The translations under genes were made by a program, and so were the position numbers. From SG8-41 sp035649495 (GTDB taxonomy: Bacteria; Pseudomonadota; Gammaproteobacteria; Burkholderiales; SG8-41): 44,440 nucleotides of DNA. The DNA is taken from contig DASRJL010000169.1 of the NCBI GenBank assembly GCA_035649495.1, forward strand, positions 1 through 44,440, in the 5' to 3' direction. Of this stretch, positions 7,734 to 17,300 are shown in pieces. Numbering within the stretch: position 1 is the first letter of the stretch; the number at the start of each line of letters is the position of its first letter. The notes under the pieces were generated by a model. It did no database searches. It had not been told where the DNA came from and saw only the letters and a program-made list of their open reading frames with translations.

Positions 7734-9333
7734 CGGCGAGCGGAAAGCGCAGCTCGAAAACGACGCCGCTGCCGTCCGGGCGGTTCAGCGCCTGGACTTT
7801 CCCGCCGTGGAACTCGGCGATCTGGCGCACGATGAAAAGTCCCAGTCCGAGATGCGGCTCGCCGGTCGCGCGTTCCCGGCGCAGCGATACCATCGATTCG
7901 AAGAGGCGGTCCTTCATGTCGTCGGGCAGCGGCGGGCCCGTGTTGCTGAAGCGGAGCACCGCCTCGCCGGCCACGCGCTCGAGCACGACCTCTATCGGCG
8001 CCTCGCCGGTCGTGAAATCGGCGGCATTCGCCGCCAGTTTGTCGAGCATCTGCGCAAAGAGGTCGGGCGCGCCGTGGAGTGGCACCGGCTCTCCGGTCAT
8101 CTCCAGCGCAAATCGCCGTCCCGGGTACGCCGAGGCATAGCCTTCCACGCAGCCGCTCACCACGACCCTGGCGTCGAAGGACTCGCGTTCGCCGGCTCGC
8201 ACGATTTGCTCCAGGCGCGTCGCCTCGGCCATGCGCGTCAATATCGTCTCCAGGCGGTTCAGGCCCTCGTCCGCGCGTGAAAGATAAACGCCCGGATCGC
8301 GCGGCGCCTGCGAAAGCCGCATGTTGTCGAGGGACGAGCGCACCACGGCGATGGGCGTGCGCAGCTCGTGGGTGAGCCGTCCCGCCAGCTGCTCGAGATA
8401 GTCGTTGTACTGGGCGAGGCGCTGGAGCACGGTCGAGAAGCTGCGCGAGAGGTCGCCGATCTCGTCGCGGGCGTGCTCTCCGGCGACGAGGCCACGGACT
8501 CGTCCCTGGGAGTCGATGGCGTTTTCCGCTTCGTCGCGCAGGCGCTTCAACCGCCACGACAGACTCGACGCGAAGACGAAGAGCACGAGCGCGGCGACGG
8601 CGAAGGCGATCAGCGTCACGGCTGCGAGCTGCTCGAACGCGCGGTTGCGCAGCGTGACGATGGCGTCGGTGTCCTCCTCGACCACCACGGCGCCCACGAC
8701 GGACTCCCCGACCCACACCGGGTGCGCGACCGAGATGATGACCGTGCGCCCGCCGGGACCGGGGCGGCGGCGCCACGCCGGCGAGCCGTCGAGCGCGCGC
8801 TCCAACTCGCGCCCGCCGAAGACGACGTCGCTGGGAATGAACTCCTCGGCGGGGGAGGGCGCCGAGCCGTGCAGGCGCTCGAACAGCGGCCGCAGTGCGA
8901 AGTGCACGACGCGCTCCAGCGGGCCGAAGGTGACGCTTGCCGGGGCAGCAGGCGATGCTCCCTTGAGATCGCCCGCCACCGCAACGAGCTGCAGTTTTTT
9001 GTCCATCACCCAGATCCTGAGACCCGGCCGCGCGAGACCGGCGATGAGGAGCCGCGCATGCTCCGAAGCCGCACTCGATGCGGGCGCCGCACTCTCGGTG
9101 GGCGCGCCCGGCGCGTCGGCGAGGAGGCCGGGACGGTCCTGAAGGGCGGTCGCGACGCCGCGCGCGGTGGCGATGAGCTGCTGCTCCTGGTTCTCGCGCA
9201 GCATCCGCTCCATGGCTTGCACGTACGCAAAGCCGGCCCAGGGGATGACCACCAGCGCGAGCGCGACCAGCGCGAGCCGCCAGCGCAGGCCGAGCGCGGG
9301 AAACGCGAAGCCGGTCAGCTTTCGGGCTGCCAC
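7729..9333 (-). CDS. pdsS: Sensor histidine kinase, PdsS-like (proteobacterial dedicated sortase system)
   Basis: About 534 residues. Order: TM1 (RLALVALALVVIPWAGFAYV), a periplasmic sensor region of about 230 residues, TM2 (AVTLIAFAVAALVLFVFASS), HAMP, HisKA with phospho-acceptor His in RLTHELRTPIAVVRSSLDNM, and HATPase_c with the N box (DKLAANAADF), RFSNTGPPLPDD and GLGLFIVRQIAEFHGG. Its partner is the overlapping response regulator upstream, which resembles PdsR, so PdsS is the likely identity; family members are often nearer 700 residues, so this would be a short version. The frame stays open to 9813, but that part overlaps pdsR. I chose GTG at 9333, inside the regulator's last codons; CTG at 9318 is possible. 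Its TGA stop lies in a 15-nt repeat unit. Confidence 0.75.
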   Translation of the reverse strand: MAARKLTGFAFPALGLRWRLALVALALVVIPWAGFAYVQAMERMLRENQEQQLIATARGVATALQDRPGLLADAPGAPTESAAPASSAASEHARLLIAGLARPGLRIWVMDKKLQLVAVAGDLKGASPAAPASVTFGPLERVVHFALRPLFERLHGSAPSPAEEFIPSDVVFGGRELERALDGSPAWRRRPGPGGRTVIISVAHPVWVGESVVGAVVVEEDTDAIVTLRNRAFEQLAAVTLIAFAVAALVLFVFASSLSWRLKRLRDEAENAIDSQGRVRGLVAGEHARDEIGDLSRSFSTVLQRLAQYNDYLEQLAGRLTHELRTPIAVVRSSLDNMRLSQAPRDPGVYLSRADEGLNRLETILTRMAEATRLEQIVRAGERESFDARVVVSGCVEGYASAYPGRRFALEMTGEPVPLHGAPDLFAQMLDKLAANAADFTTGEAPIEVVLERVAGEAVLRFSNTGPPLPDDMKDRLFESMVSLRRERATGEPHLGLGLFIVRQIAEFHGGKVQALNRPDGSGVVFELRFPLAG

Positions 9334-10010
9334 CGGTAGCCCATGCCGTAGACGGTGGCTATGCGGTCGAAGCCCGGGTCCACGGCCGCGAACTTGCGGC
9401 GTATGCGCTTGATGTGAGAAGTAATGGTGCTGTCGTCCACCACGACGTGCGCCTCGCCCATCAGCTGGTCGCGGTTCTTCACGTGCCCCGGAAACCTGGC
9501 GAGCGCATGCACCATCCAGAATTCCGTCAACGTGAGGTCCACGCCGCGGCCCTGCCACGTGACCGTGAAGCGATTGAGATCGAGCGTGAGGGGGCCGCAT
9601 TTCACGACCTCCTCGGTGCGCGCGGCATCGCGGCCCGCCTCCACGCGGCGGAACAGCGCGCTCACCCGCGCGAGGAGATGCGGCAGGCTCACGTTCTTGG
9701 TGACGTAGTCGTCGGCGCCCATCCGCAGGCCCGATACGGTGTCGAAGTCGCCGTCGCGCGCGGTGAGAAAGATGATCGGCAGCGACCCCGAGAGACCGCG
9801 CAGCTCCCGGCACAGCGTGAATCCGCCGTCCACCTCGTCGCCGAGGCCGATATCGAGCAGGACGAGGTCGGGAAGTCTCTTGCGCAACGCTGCCAGCGCC
9901 TCCGCGCGGTCACCGTAGGCGACGACCTCGTAGCCCTGCTTGCTCAACACGTCCGCGTAGTTCGCCCGGATGGCGGGATCGTCCTCGACTATCGCCACGC
10001 GCTGCCTCAT
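9315..10010 (-). CDS. pdsR: Response regulator, PdsR-like (OmpR/PhoB type)
   Basis: 231 residues from ATG at 10010 (MRQRVAIVEDDP). The receiver has acidic pair Asp10-Asp11, phospho-acceptor Asp53 in LVLLDIGLGDE, the switch FLTARD and the conserved Lys in DDYVTKN. The C-terminal winged helix has LTLTEFWMVHALARFPGHVK and ends TVYGMGYRWQPES. The GLGDEVDGGFTLCRELR segment and the FWMVHALA helix are characteristic of the regulator of the proteobacterial dedicated sortase system. The gene overlaps the kinase, so the two are co-transcribed. The normal targets, a sortase and its substrate protein, are not in the window. Divergent from a small membrane peptide gene, with repeat blocks between them. 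Confidence 0.8.
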   Translation of the reverse strand: MRQRVAIVEDDPAIRANYADVLSKQGYEVVAYGDRAEALAALRKRLPDLVLLDIGLGDEVDGGFTLCRELRGLSGSLPIIFLTARDGDFDTVSGLRMGADDYVTKNVSLPHLLARVSALFRRVEAGRDAARTEEVVKCGPLTLDLNRFTVTWQGRGVDLTLTEFWMVHALARFPGHVKNRDQLMGEAHVVVDDSTITSHIKRIRRKFAAVDPGFDRIATVYGMGYRWQPES

Positions 10011-10049
10011 AGCGGGCAGGATATCAGCCGCAGGCATCACAGAAAACAA

Positions 10050-10210
10050 AACCCGTCAGGGGTCAGCGGTCATGGGTCATGCGTGCCAAAAGCCCGTCAG
10101 GGGTCAGGGGTCAAGGGTCAGCGGAGTAAGGGGCGCTTGTTTCGTGCAGCACGCGTGACGCCTGACCGGGTTTCGCACGCCTGACCGCTGACGCTTGACG
10201 CCTGACGGGT
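10050..10210. repeat. Two composite repeat arrays facing each other
   Basis: On the plus strand, ACCC is followed by four heptamers (10055-10082), the 13-nt linker GTGCCAAAAGCCC, and four more heptamers (to about 10123). After 28 nt of other sequence, 10153-10210 carries the same structure in inverse orientation, including linker GTGCGAAACCC on the minus strand. The two arms could pair as a long interrupted hairpin. They occupy the divergent region between pdsR and the 49-residue peptide gene. Confidence 0.85.
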
Positions 10211-10319
10211 CTTGTACTTTTGCCATTTTGTTGCCACAATTGATCGCCGGATTGCCAGCAATGAGGCCGAACCGGCGCAGGCTGCTACGCTCAAATACCG
10301 GTGAAAAGGAGGGGTGCAC

Positions 10320-10469
10320 ATGCAATCCGAATCGAAACCGGTTTCCTTCAATACCCGCCAGATCGTCTTCGAGATGCTGGCGCTGGCAGGGCGCGCTTTC
10401 GCGGCGGGCGTAGCAGTGTCCGTGGCCGCAGCCATTCTCGTCGTAGCCATCGTCACTCTCCTGCCCTGA
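10320..10469 (+). CDS. Small single-pass membrane protein (49 residues)
   Basis: An ATG at 10320 opens a 49-codon frame preceded by AAGGAGG at 10306-10312 (7-nt spacing), one of the best ribosome-binding sites in the window. The product has a polar N-terminus (MQSESKPVSFNTRQIVFEML) and one hydrophobic segment covering roughly residues 25-48, ending at LLP before TGA. No family is recognised. The next 194 nt hold no other gene I can support; the SPFH gene follows on the same strand. Confidence 0.65.
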   Translation: MQSESKPVSFNTRQIVFEMLALAGRAFAAGVAVSVAAAILVVAIVTLLP

Positions 10470-10663
10470 TCCCGGGACGCTGCGGGCCGGTGGCTGGGGC
10501 TTAGAGCAGCCCCTCGATCCTCTCCAAGGCTGTGACGCGACGCCGTAGAGCAAATCGGCGCCGGTCCCCAGTTTCTGGCCCACAGCGCCCCCGCAAAGTC
10601 GGTGCACTGCCGGCGGGTTCCGCTGAATTCCATCTACCACTCACCGATTGAAAGGAGACGACT

Positions 10664-11950
10664 GTGCTGGGCCATATTCGGGTCGCCGTGAAGGCGATTC
10701 GTGACTGGATGGGGGAACGCTTTCCGGTGTTCGGGAGCGCGGCGGGCAGGGCAGCCAGAACCGGAGCTGCCGCGACGATTGCGGGCGTGGCGGGTTCACG
10801 GGGGCCGATTCTGGCGCTGGGCGTCCTGGGTGCCACGGGCTACCTGCTCTATACCTATCCCCCGGTCGCGAGCGTGGCGCCGGGTGAGCTCGGCGTGCGC
10901 GTGAACCGGTTCACGGGCGGCACGAGCGAATGGCGCGACGGCAGCGTGCTCGTCGTCCCCGGTCTGCACGAGCTGCGCACCTACTCCCTGCGCGATCACC
11001 TCTATCAGCCCGAGCCGATCCGGCGCGCGGACGGTGCGGCTCCCCTGCAATCGGTCGAAGGCCTGTCCCTCGGCGTCGACCTGTCGGTGCGCTATGCCCT
11101 CGACCCCGCCCGGCTGAGCGCGGCAGCGGCGATCCTGCCGGGCGACGTCGCTTCGGCGATCGTGGATCCCGCCGTGCAGGGCGTCATCTACAAGATCTTC
11201 GCCCGCTACACCGTGCGCGAGATCTTCTCGACCAAGCGCGTCGAGATCCAGCAGGCGATCGAGACGGAGCTGGCGGCCCGGCTGGCCCGGGACGGGGTGC
11301 TGCTGCGAGCGGTGCACGTGGGCAAGGTCGACCTGCCTGCCGACTACCGGCGCGGCATGGAAGGACTGCTGGCCGAGGAGCTGGCGACGCAGAAGATGCG
11401 CTACACGCTGGAGCTGAAGGACAAGCGCGTCAAGGAGATCGAGCTGGATGGCGAGGCGGACAAGGTGCGCCGGGAGAAGGCGGCGGAGGCTGCCGGGCGC
11501 GAGCAGATCATCGCGGCGCGGTCGCAGGAGGAAGCCATGAAGCACGTCCTGCCCTTCAAGCAGCGCCAGATCGAGCAAAGCAGGCTCGAAGCCGAGGCGG
11601 CGAAGACGACGCGCGTGAAGAGCGCCGAGGGCAGCGCGGAGGCGCGGCGGATCGAGGCGGTGGGCGAGGCCGACGCCCGGCAGAAGCTCGCGGACGCCGA
11701 AGCGTATCGGCTGGAGCGCGTAGGCAAGGCCAATGCCGAGCAGATGGCCCGTGAAGGCGCGTTGATCAGCAAGCATCCCCTGCTGGTCCAGAAGACCCTG
11801 GCGGACAAGCTGTCCGACAAAGTCCAGGTCATCATCGCCCCGACGCCCGTGGACGGCGGCTTCATCGGCGCGGCGTTGATCGGCGGGCACAAGCGCGACG
11901 CGGCGGTGACTGCAGAAGTCGAGCAGCGTGCCGAGAAGGCGGAGCGGTAG
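10664..11950 (+). CDS. SPFH/Band 7 (prohibitin/stomatin-like) membrane protein
   Basis: 428 residues. A hydrophobic segment at about residues 46-62 (RGPILALGVLGATGYLLY) anchors the protein. The SPFH domain spans about 68-245 (GELGVRVNRFTGG, VPGLHELRTYSLRD, VDLSVRYALDPARL, IFARYTVREIFSTKRVEIQQ). A long charged Ala/Glu/Lys/Arg-rich coiled coil follows (about 245-365), then a hydrophobic end with TPVDGGFIGAALIGG. Such proteins form ring oligomers that organise membrane proteins and proteases. The start is GTG at 10664, with AAAGGAG 6 nt upstream. The SH3-domain gene begins 2 nt after its stop, so the two form an operon. Confidence 0.85.
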   Translation: MLGHIRVAVKAIRDWMGERFPVFGSAAGRAARTGAAATIAGVAGSRGPILALGVLGATGYLLYTYPPVASVAPGELGVRVNRFTGGTSEWRDGSVLVVPGLHELRTYSLRDHLYQPEPIRRADGAAPLQSVEGLSLGVDLSVRYALDPARLSAAAAILPGDVASAIVDPAVQGVIYKIFARYTVREIFSTKRVEIQQAIETELAARLARDGVLLRAVHVGKVDLPADYRRGMEGLLAEELATQKMRYTLELKDKRVKEIELDGEADKVRREKAAEAAGREQIIAARSQEEAMKHVLPFKQRQIEQSRLEAEAAKTTRVKSAEGSAEARRIEAVGEADARQKLADAEAYRLERVGKANAEQMAREGALISKHPLLVQKTLADKLSDKVQVIIAPTPVDGGFIGAALIGGHKRDAAVTAEVEQRAEKAER

Positions 11951-11952
11951 CC

Positions 11953-13428
11953 ATGCGGCGGATCGTTCTTGCATCGCTTGCCACGGCGCTGATCGCAGCA
12001 GCGCCGGCTGCCGCGCAAGCCGCGGAGACGGCCATTGTCATCAAGGACAGGACTTCGTTGCGCGCGGCGCCCCGCGACTCGGCGCAGCAGCAGGCTGTCC
12101 TGTGGCAAGGCGAGGCGGTCGAGATTCGCGGCGAGCGCCTCGACTATTTGCAGGTCTACGACTATCGGCGCGAGCGCGGCGGGTTCGTGCACGCGAGCCA
12201 GATCCGGCGGATGAAGCTGACCGCTGAGGAGGCACCGGAGGTGCTGGCGATAGCGCGCTTCATCCGCGATACGCCGGGCGCAGAAGCGCTGGGCATAGGC
12301 TATGTCGCCGCGTACATACAGGCGGCGCCCGCGGAGGTGCTGCGTAGCCCGGCGGGCATCGAGGCGCTGGATGCACTGGGGACGTTCGCGGACCGGCTGG
12401 CCCACCGGGCGTCATCTGGCACCGCGCAGGCCCGCACCGGGGAAACGACGCTGACCGCCCATCTCGACGTCGCAGCCCGGTACGGCGTCAGGCTCACGAA
12501 CCACGAGCGCAGCGGGCGCATGCAGATCTGTTACGAGGGAGACGCGTTCCGGCGCGTCCTGGCGCTGCCGTCCAGCCCCGAGCAGCGGGCCCGCGCCGTC
12601 CTCGCGTTGACGCGCCCTGAATGCGTGGATCCCGATGGCAGCGTGGTGGAGCGCAACCGGATCAACGAATGGCGGGCCGAAGTGCTCGACGGGGTCGACG
12701 CGTCCGCTCTGCCGGGATATCTGAAGAATCGCGTCCTCCTGCGGCGCGCCAGCACGTGGAGCGCCCTGGCGTTCCAGAAGGCACGCAACGGGACGCCGGC
12801 CGATGCGGCAGCCAACCGCGCCCTTTCCGACCTCGCGGGCATCGACAAGTCCGAGCTGACCGATGACGATCTGGCCCCGTACAACGACGCGGCGATGCGG
12901 GTGAATGCATCGCGCTGGGCCGCGCTACCCGCCGCCACGAATTCACGGCGGCTGCAGATTGTCACCGCGCCAGGCAACCCGGGCGAGACTTGCGTGGCGC
13001 TCGTGGACGCGAAGAACGAGGGTGCGGCGCCGCTGGCGCGGCGTTGCACTTACGGGATCGTCTGGACCAGCTCGGCGACGCTCAACCGGGAGGGCAATGC
13101 CCTGGCGCTCGCCGTCCAGACGATGGAGGCGTGGCGGGAGATGTGGATCTTCCGCAAGACCGCAGACGGGTGGACCGTGCGGGTGCTGCCGCCGGCTGCG
13201 ACCATGCCCGAGGTCGGCTACGTGGAGTTCGCGGGTTGGGTGCCCGGTGGCGCCGAAATCCTCGTCGCGCGCGAAGCCCGGGGCGAAGGCAAGTACCGGC
13301 GGAGCTTCGAAGTGCTGCGGCTCGACACGCTCGCCGTCGCGCGCCAGGCGGGCGATCCGGAGATACTCGGCCCGTTTCAGCGCTGGCAGGATCCGGCGTG
13401 GAAACGGCTGACGCTGAGCGTGCGATAG
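11953..13428 (+). CDS. Exported protein with bacterial SH3 domain
   Basis: 491 residues. A signal peptide (MRRIVLASLATALIAAAPAA, cleavage near AQA) leads into a bacterial SH3 domain at about residues 28-92 (KDRTSLRAAPRDSAQQQAVL, GERLDYLQVYDYR, GGFVHASQIRR), which usually binds peptidoglycan or protein partners. The remaining 400 residues belong to no family I recognise; they contain a helical central region and a C-terminal part rich in beta strands and Trp (TMEAWREMWIFRKTADGWTV). Located in the periplasm by its signal. Tightly coupled to the SPFH gene, so it may work with that membrane assembly. Confidence 0.75.
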   Translation: MRRIVLASLATALIAAAPAAAQAAETAIVIKDRTSLRAAPRDSAQQQAVLWQGEAVEIRGERLDYLQVYDYRRERGGFVHASQIRRMKLTAEEAPEVLAIARFIRDTPGAEALGIGYVAAYIQAAPAEVLRSPAGIEALDALGTFADRLAHRASSGTAQARTGETTLTAHLDVAARYGVRLTNHERSGRMQICYEGDAFRRVLALPSSPEQRARAVLALTRPECVDPDGSVVERNRINEWRAEVLDGVDASALPGYLKNRVLLRRASTWSALAFQKARNGTPADAAANRALSDLAGIDKSELTDDDLAPYNDAAMRVNASRWAALPAATNSRRLQIVTAPGNPGETCVALVDAKNEGAAPLARRCTYGIVWTSSATLNREGNALALAVQTMEAWREMWIFRKTADGWTVRVLPPAATMPEVGYVEFAGWVPGGAEILVAREARGEGKYRRSFEVLRLDTLAVARQAGDPEILGPFQRWQDPAWKRLTLSVR

Positions 13429-13532
13429 AAAAACTTGTCAGGGAGAGGGTACATGATCGTGCGGTGTGCTTCGGCGCGACTTCACGAGGCGCCATGCGTT
13501 TACAATCGCGACCTGTCATTGCGTGAATCGCC

Positions 13533-14309
13533 ATGCCCTGGACCTTCGCCCATCCGGCCGCGGTAATCCCGCTGCGCCGCTATTGTCCGGACGTGCTCGA
13601 CTTTCCCGCCCTGGTCGTCGGCAGCATCACCCCCGACCTGGGCTACCACTTGCTGCGAAGGGATCTCGCAGCGTACGCGCACAGCCTGGAAGGAAGCCTG
13701 CTGGTGTGTCTGCCTGCCGGTCTCGTGCTGCTGGGCTTGCTGTGCCTGCTGCGTGACCCGATCTGGTACCTGCTGCCGGAGCCGCATCGCAGCGCCTTTG
13801 CACCGATGGTTGCTGCCCGCTATTCCCTGCGTCCTGCCACGGTGCTTGCCGCTGGAATCTCTGTCCTGCTCGGCGCGTGGACGCATATCGCCTGGGACTC
13901 GATCACGCACGGGAATGGCTGGGTAGCCCTTCGCGTGCCACCGCTGCAGGAGCCCGTATTCTACGTGGGCAACATCGTATTCCCCGTCTACCACGTCCTC
14001 CAGCACTTGAGTTCTTACCTGGGCGTCGCGGTGATAGCGGCTGCCTATTGGCGCTGGCTGCAGCGGGTGCCGCTCCGCGGTCCGTACTTTCAGGATGAGG
14101 ATATCTGGCGCTACCTGCTACTCGCCGCCTTCGCCATCGCGGCTTTCGTGATCGGAGGGACTTTTGCCGCGATTGCCGCGGACCAGTACCACGGCTTTTT
14201 CGCGTGGCGCGTCTTCGTGTTTCGCGGCGCCGTGGATGGTGTATCTGCCTTCATCGCCTTGTACCTCTTCGGTTCCGTGCTTTGCTACTACGTGCGCCGG
14301 GCCGCGTAG
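13533..14309 (+). CDS. DUF4184 family membrane protein
   Basis: 258 residues starting MPWTFAHPAAVIPLRR. The N-terminal histidine-containing TFAHPAAV and LVVGSITPDLGYHL segments are typical of DUF4184, a family of multi-spanning membrane proteins of unknown function. About five or six hydrophobic segments are visible, the clearest being LLVCLPAGLVLLGLLCLL, ATVLAAGISVLLGAWTHIAW, and two near the end. The WTHIAWDSITHGNGW motif after the third segment places two further His and one Asp where a metal site could form, as in related metal-dependent membrane hydrolases; that is inference. It precedes the alpha-2-macroglobulin gene by one nucleotide. Confidence 0.8.
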   Translation: MPWTFAHPAAVIPLRRYCPDVLDFPALVVGSITPDLGYHLLRRDLAAYAHSLEGSLLVCLPAGLVLLGLLCLLRDPIWYLLPEPHRSAFAPMVAARYSLRPATVLAAGISVLLGAWTHIAWDSITHGNGWVALRVPPLQEPVFYVGNIVFPVYHVLQHLSSYLGVAVIAAAYWRWLQRVPLRGPYFQDEDIWRYLLLAAFAIAAFVIGGTFAAIAADQYHGFFAWRVFVFRGAVDGVSAFIALYLFGSVLCYYVRRAA

Positions 14310-14310
14310 G

Positions 14311-17300
14311 ATGGGCGGCATGAGGCACCTTCTGACAGGTCTCATCGCAGGCATGGCTGCGTGCGCGGTTTGGGCCGCGCCGCAGGTCGAGACCTTCGCC
14401 CCGCAGGGCCAGGCGAAGGGCGTGCGGCAGGTCCTGGTGCGCTTCACCGAACCCATGGTCGCGTTTGGCGATCCGCGGCTTGCCGATCCGTTTGCGGTCC
14501 GCTGCGAAGGTGATGCGGAGCGGCTGAAAGGCCGCGGGCGCTGGGCGGACCAGAAGAACTGGATTTACGACTTCGACGCCGATCTGCCCGCGGGACAGCG
14601 TTGCCAGTTCACGTTGAACGCGGATCTCACGTCGATAGCCGGGCAGGCGGTCGAGGGGCAGAAGGAATTCCGGTTTCATACCGGCGGACCCGCGGCGATG
14701 ACCTCCCTGCCGCGGGAAGGTAACGAGGGCATAGACGAGGAACAGGCTTTCCTGCTTGCCCTCGATGCCCCCGCCGACCCGGCGACCTTCAAGGACGCGT
14801 GGTGCGAGGCCTCGGGCATCAACGAGCGCATCCCCTTGACGCTGCTCCCGGAGAAGGAGACGCGCGAGCTGATCGCCGCCAATCGCTACGGCGCCTACAA
14901 CCTCTTTCGCGTGTACTTCAAGGGCGACCGGCGCATGGTGCCCATCGCGCGCTTCAAGATCGAGGACAAGCGTTTTTCCGGGTTGCCGGTGGTGGCGGTG
15001 CGCTGCGCGCGGCGGTTGCCCGCGGGCGCGGAGGTGGGGCTGGTGCTGGGCCCGCAGGTCACGTCGAAGACGGGTCTTGCCCGGGAAGCGCCGCAGCGCC
15101 TTGCCTTCCGCGTGCGGCCGGCTTTCATCGTGAAGCTCACCTGCCAGCGTGCGAACAAGGACGCCGCGTGCCTGCCGGTGACGCCCATCGTCCTGGATTT
15201 CAATGCCCCCGTGCCGCGTGAGGCCGCCGCCCGCGTGCGGCTGGCGAGCGGGCGCAAGACCTGGGAGCCCACGCTCGATCCCAACGTCAAGACGGTGGAA
15301 GCGGTCGAGTTCAAGGGACCGTTCCCGGAGAAAGCAAAGTTCACCGTGGAGCTGCCGCGGGACTTCCGCGACGACGCGGGGCGCGAGCCGCAGAACAAGG
15401 CGGCGTTCCCGCTTGCCACCGGCACCGATGAGTATCCGCCGCTCGTCAAGTTTCCGGGGCGCTTCGGCATCCTCGAGTTGAACGCCGAGCCGGCGCTCCC
15501 GGTCACCGTGCGCAACGTGGAATCGGCCCTGAAAGGACTCAGGGTCGAGCTTCCCCAGCCAGATGAGAAAGGCGGCGGAAAAGGCATACCCGGCCGCTCG
15601 GTGCGCATCGTCGACGACGAGACGCAGATCATCCGGCGTTTCCGCGCATTCCTGCGCAACGACGAGACGGGCGAGGCGTCCGGCCAGTTTCCGCGGGAAG
15701 GCGAGCGCTCCGCGATCCACGAAGAGGACAAAACGGCCGCTTTCGATCTGCCGCGGCCGGGCGCGGACCGGCAGATGGAGGTGATCGGGATACCGCTCCC
15801 GAAGCCGGGGTTCTACATCGTCGAGCTGGCGAGCCCGCGGCTGGGCCGCGCGCTGCACGGAGAGGACAAGCCCTACTACGTCGCCACCAGCGTGCTGGTC
15901 ACGAACCTTGCCGTGCACCTCAAGCACGGGAGAGAGAGCTCGCTCGCGTGGGTTACCACGCTCGACCGCGGCAAGCCGGTGTCCGGCGCGCGGGTCACGG
16001 TGCGCGACTGCAGCGGCAAGCTCTGGTTCGAAGGCAGGACCGGGGCGGACGGCACCGTCAGGACGGAGGGCAAGCTGCCGCCGCCCGCGGAGGTGCCCGA
16101 ATGCAAGGGCGACTATCGCCGCGTCCTCATCGCCTTCGCGCGCCTGGGCGAGGATCTCTCCTTCACGTACTCGGACTGGAACGACGGCATACGGCCGTGG
16201 AACTTCAACCTGCGCACGGAATTCTCCCGCCGGCTGCCGCTCTCGATACACACCGTGTTCGACCGCACGCTGTTCCGCGCGGGCGAGACGGTCAGCATGA
16301 AGCATGTCGCGCGCGTGCCGTCCGGCACCGGGTTCGTGGTGCCGGGCGCCCGCGATCTGCCGGGCGTCGCGGAAATCGAACACATCGGCAGCGGCCAGAA
16401 GGTGAAATTGCGCGCGAAGTTCGATGACCAGGGTGTGGCCGAGAGCGTGTGGAAGATCCCGGCGGAAGCGAAGCTGGGAGTCTACCGGCTGGTCTGGACC
16501 GGACGGGAAAGCGAGTCCAACGCCCAGTTCCGGGTGGAAGCGTTCCGCGTGCCGCTGATGCGCGCCGTGCTGTCGCCGCCGAAGGAGCCGCTCGTCGCGC
16601 CCGCGTCGGCAAAGCTCGATGCCGCGGTGACTTACCTGTCGGGCGGACCGGCGGGTGGACTGCCCGTGAAGATACGCCATCGAATCGAGCCGCGCAGCGT
16701 GTCGTTCGCCGACTATTCCGATTACCGCTTCGGCGGGGCGCCGGTGAAGACGGGCATACGAACGGGCCCCGAGCTGGATTTCTGGACGACGTTCGATCCG
16801 GATGACGACACTGGAGCCGCGCCGGCCGAAACGGCGGGTCCTACAGCCGCACGTTCGCTCAACCTGGATCACGCCGGCACCGCCGCGGTCACGATAGAGA
16901 AGCTGCCGCCCGTGGAACGCCCGGCGAGCCTGCTGGTCGAGATGGAGTACAGCGACCCGAACGGCGAAGTCCTGTCGGCGGCAACGCGCGTGCCGCTCCA
17001 TCCCGCGGGGTTGTACCTGGGCATCAAGCCGGAAGGATGGGCGGCCGGCAAGGGCGGCATGCGCGTACAGGTGGTCGCACTCGATCCCCGGGGCAAGCCG
17101 CAAGCCGAGCGCGCCGTGAGCATCGACGCGTACGAGCGCAAGACGTACTCCTATCGCCGGCGCCTGCTGGGCGGGTTCTACGCGTACGATTCCACCACCG
17201 AGACGAAACGCATCGGCTCCGTGTGCTCCGGGAAGACCGATGCGCGCGGGCTCATCTTCTGCGCGGTGAAGCCCGGGACCTCGGGCGAGATCATCCTGCT

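Noticed and set aside
9334..9813. N-terminal extension of the histidine kinase
   Set aside because: It overlaps the response regulator in another frame and has no domain; the kinase begins at its first TM.
10211..10319. A sigma-70 promoter for the 49-residue gene
   Set aside because: Only loose -35/-10 resemblance could be found; not strong enough to list.
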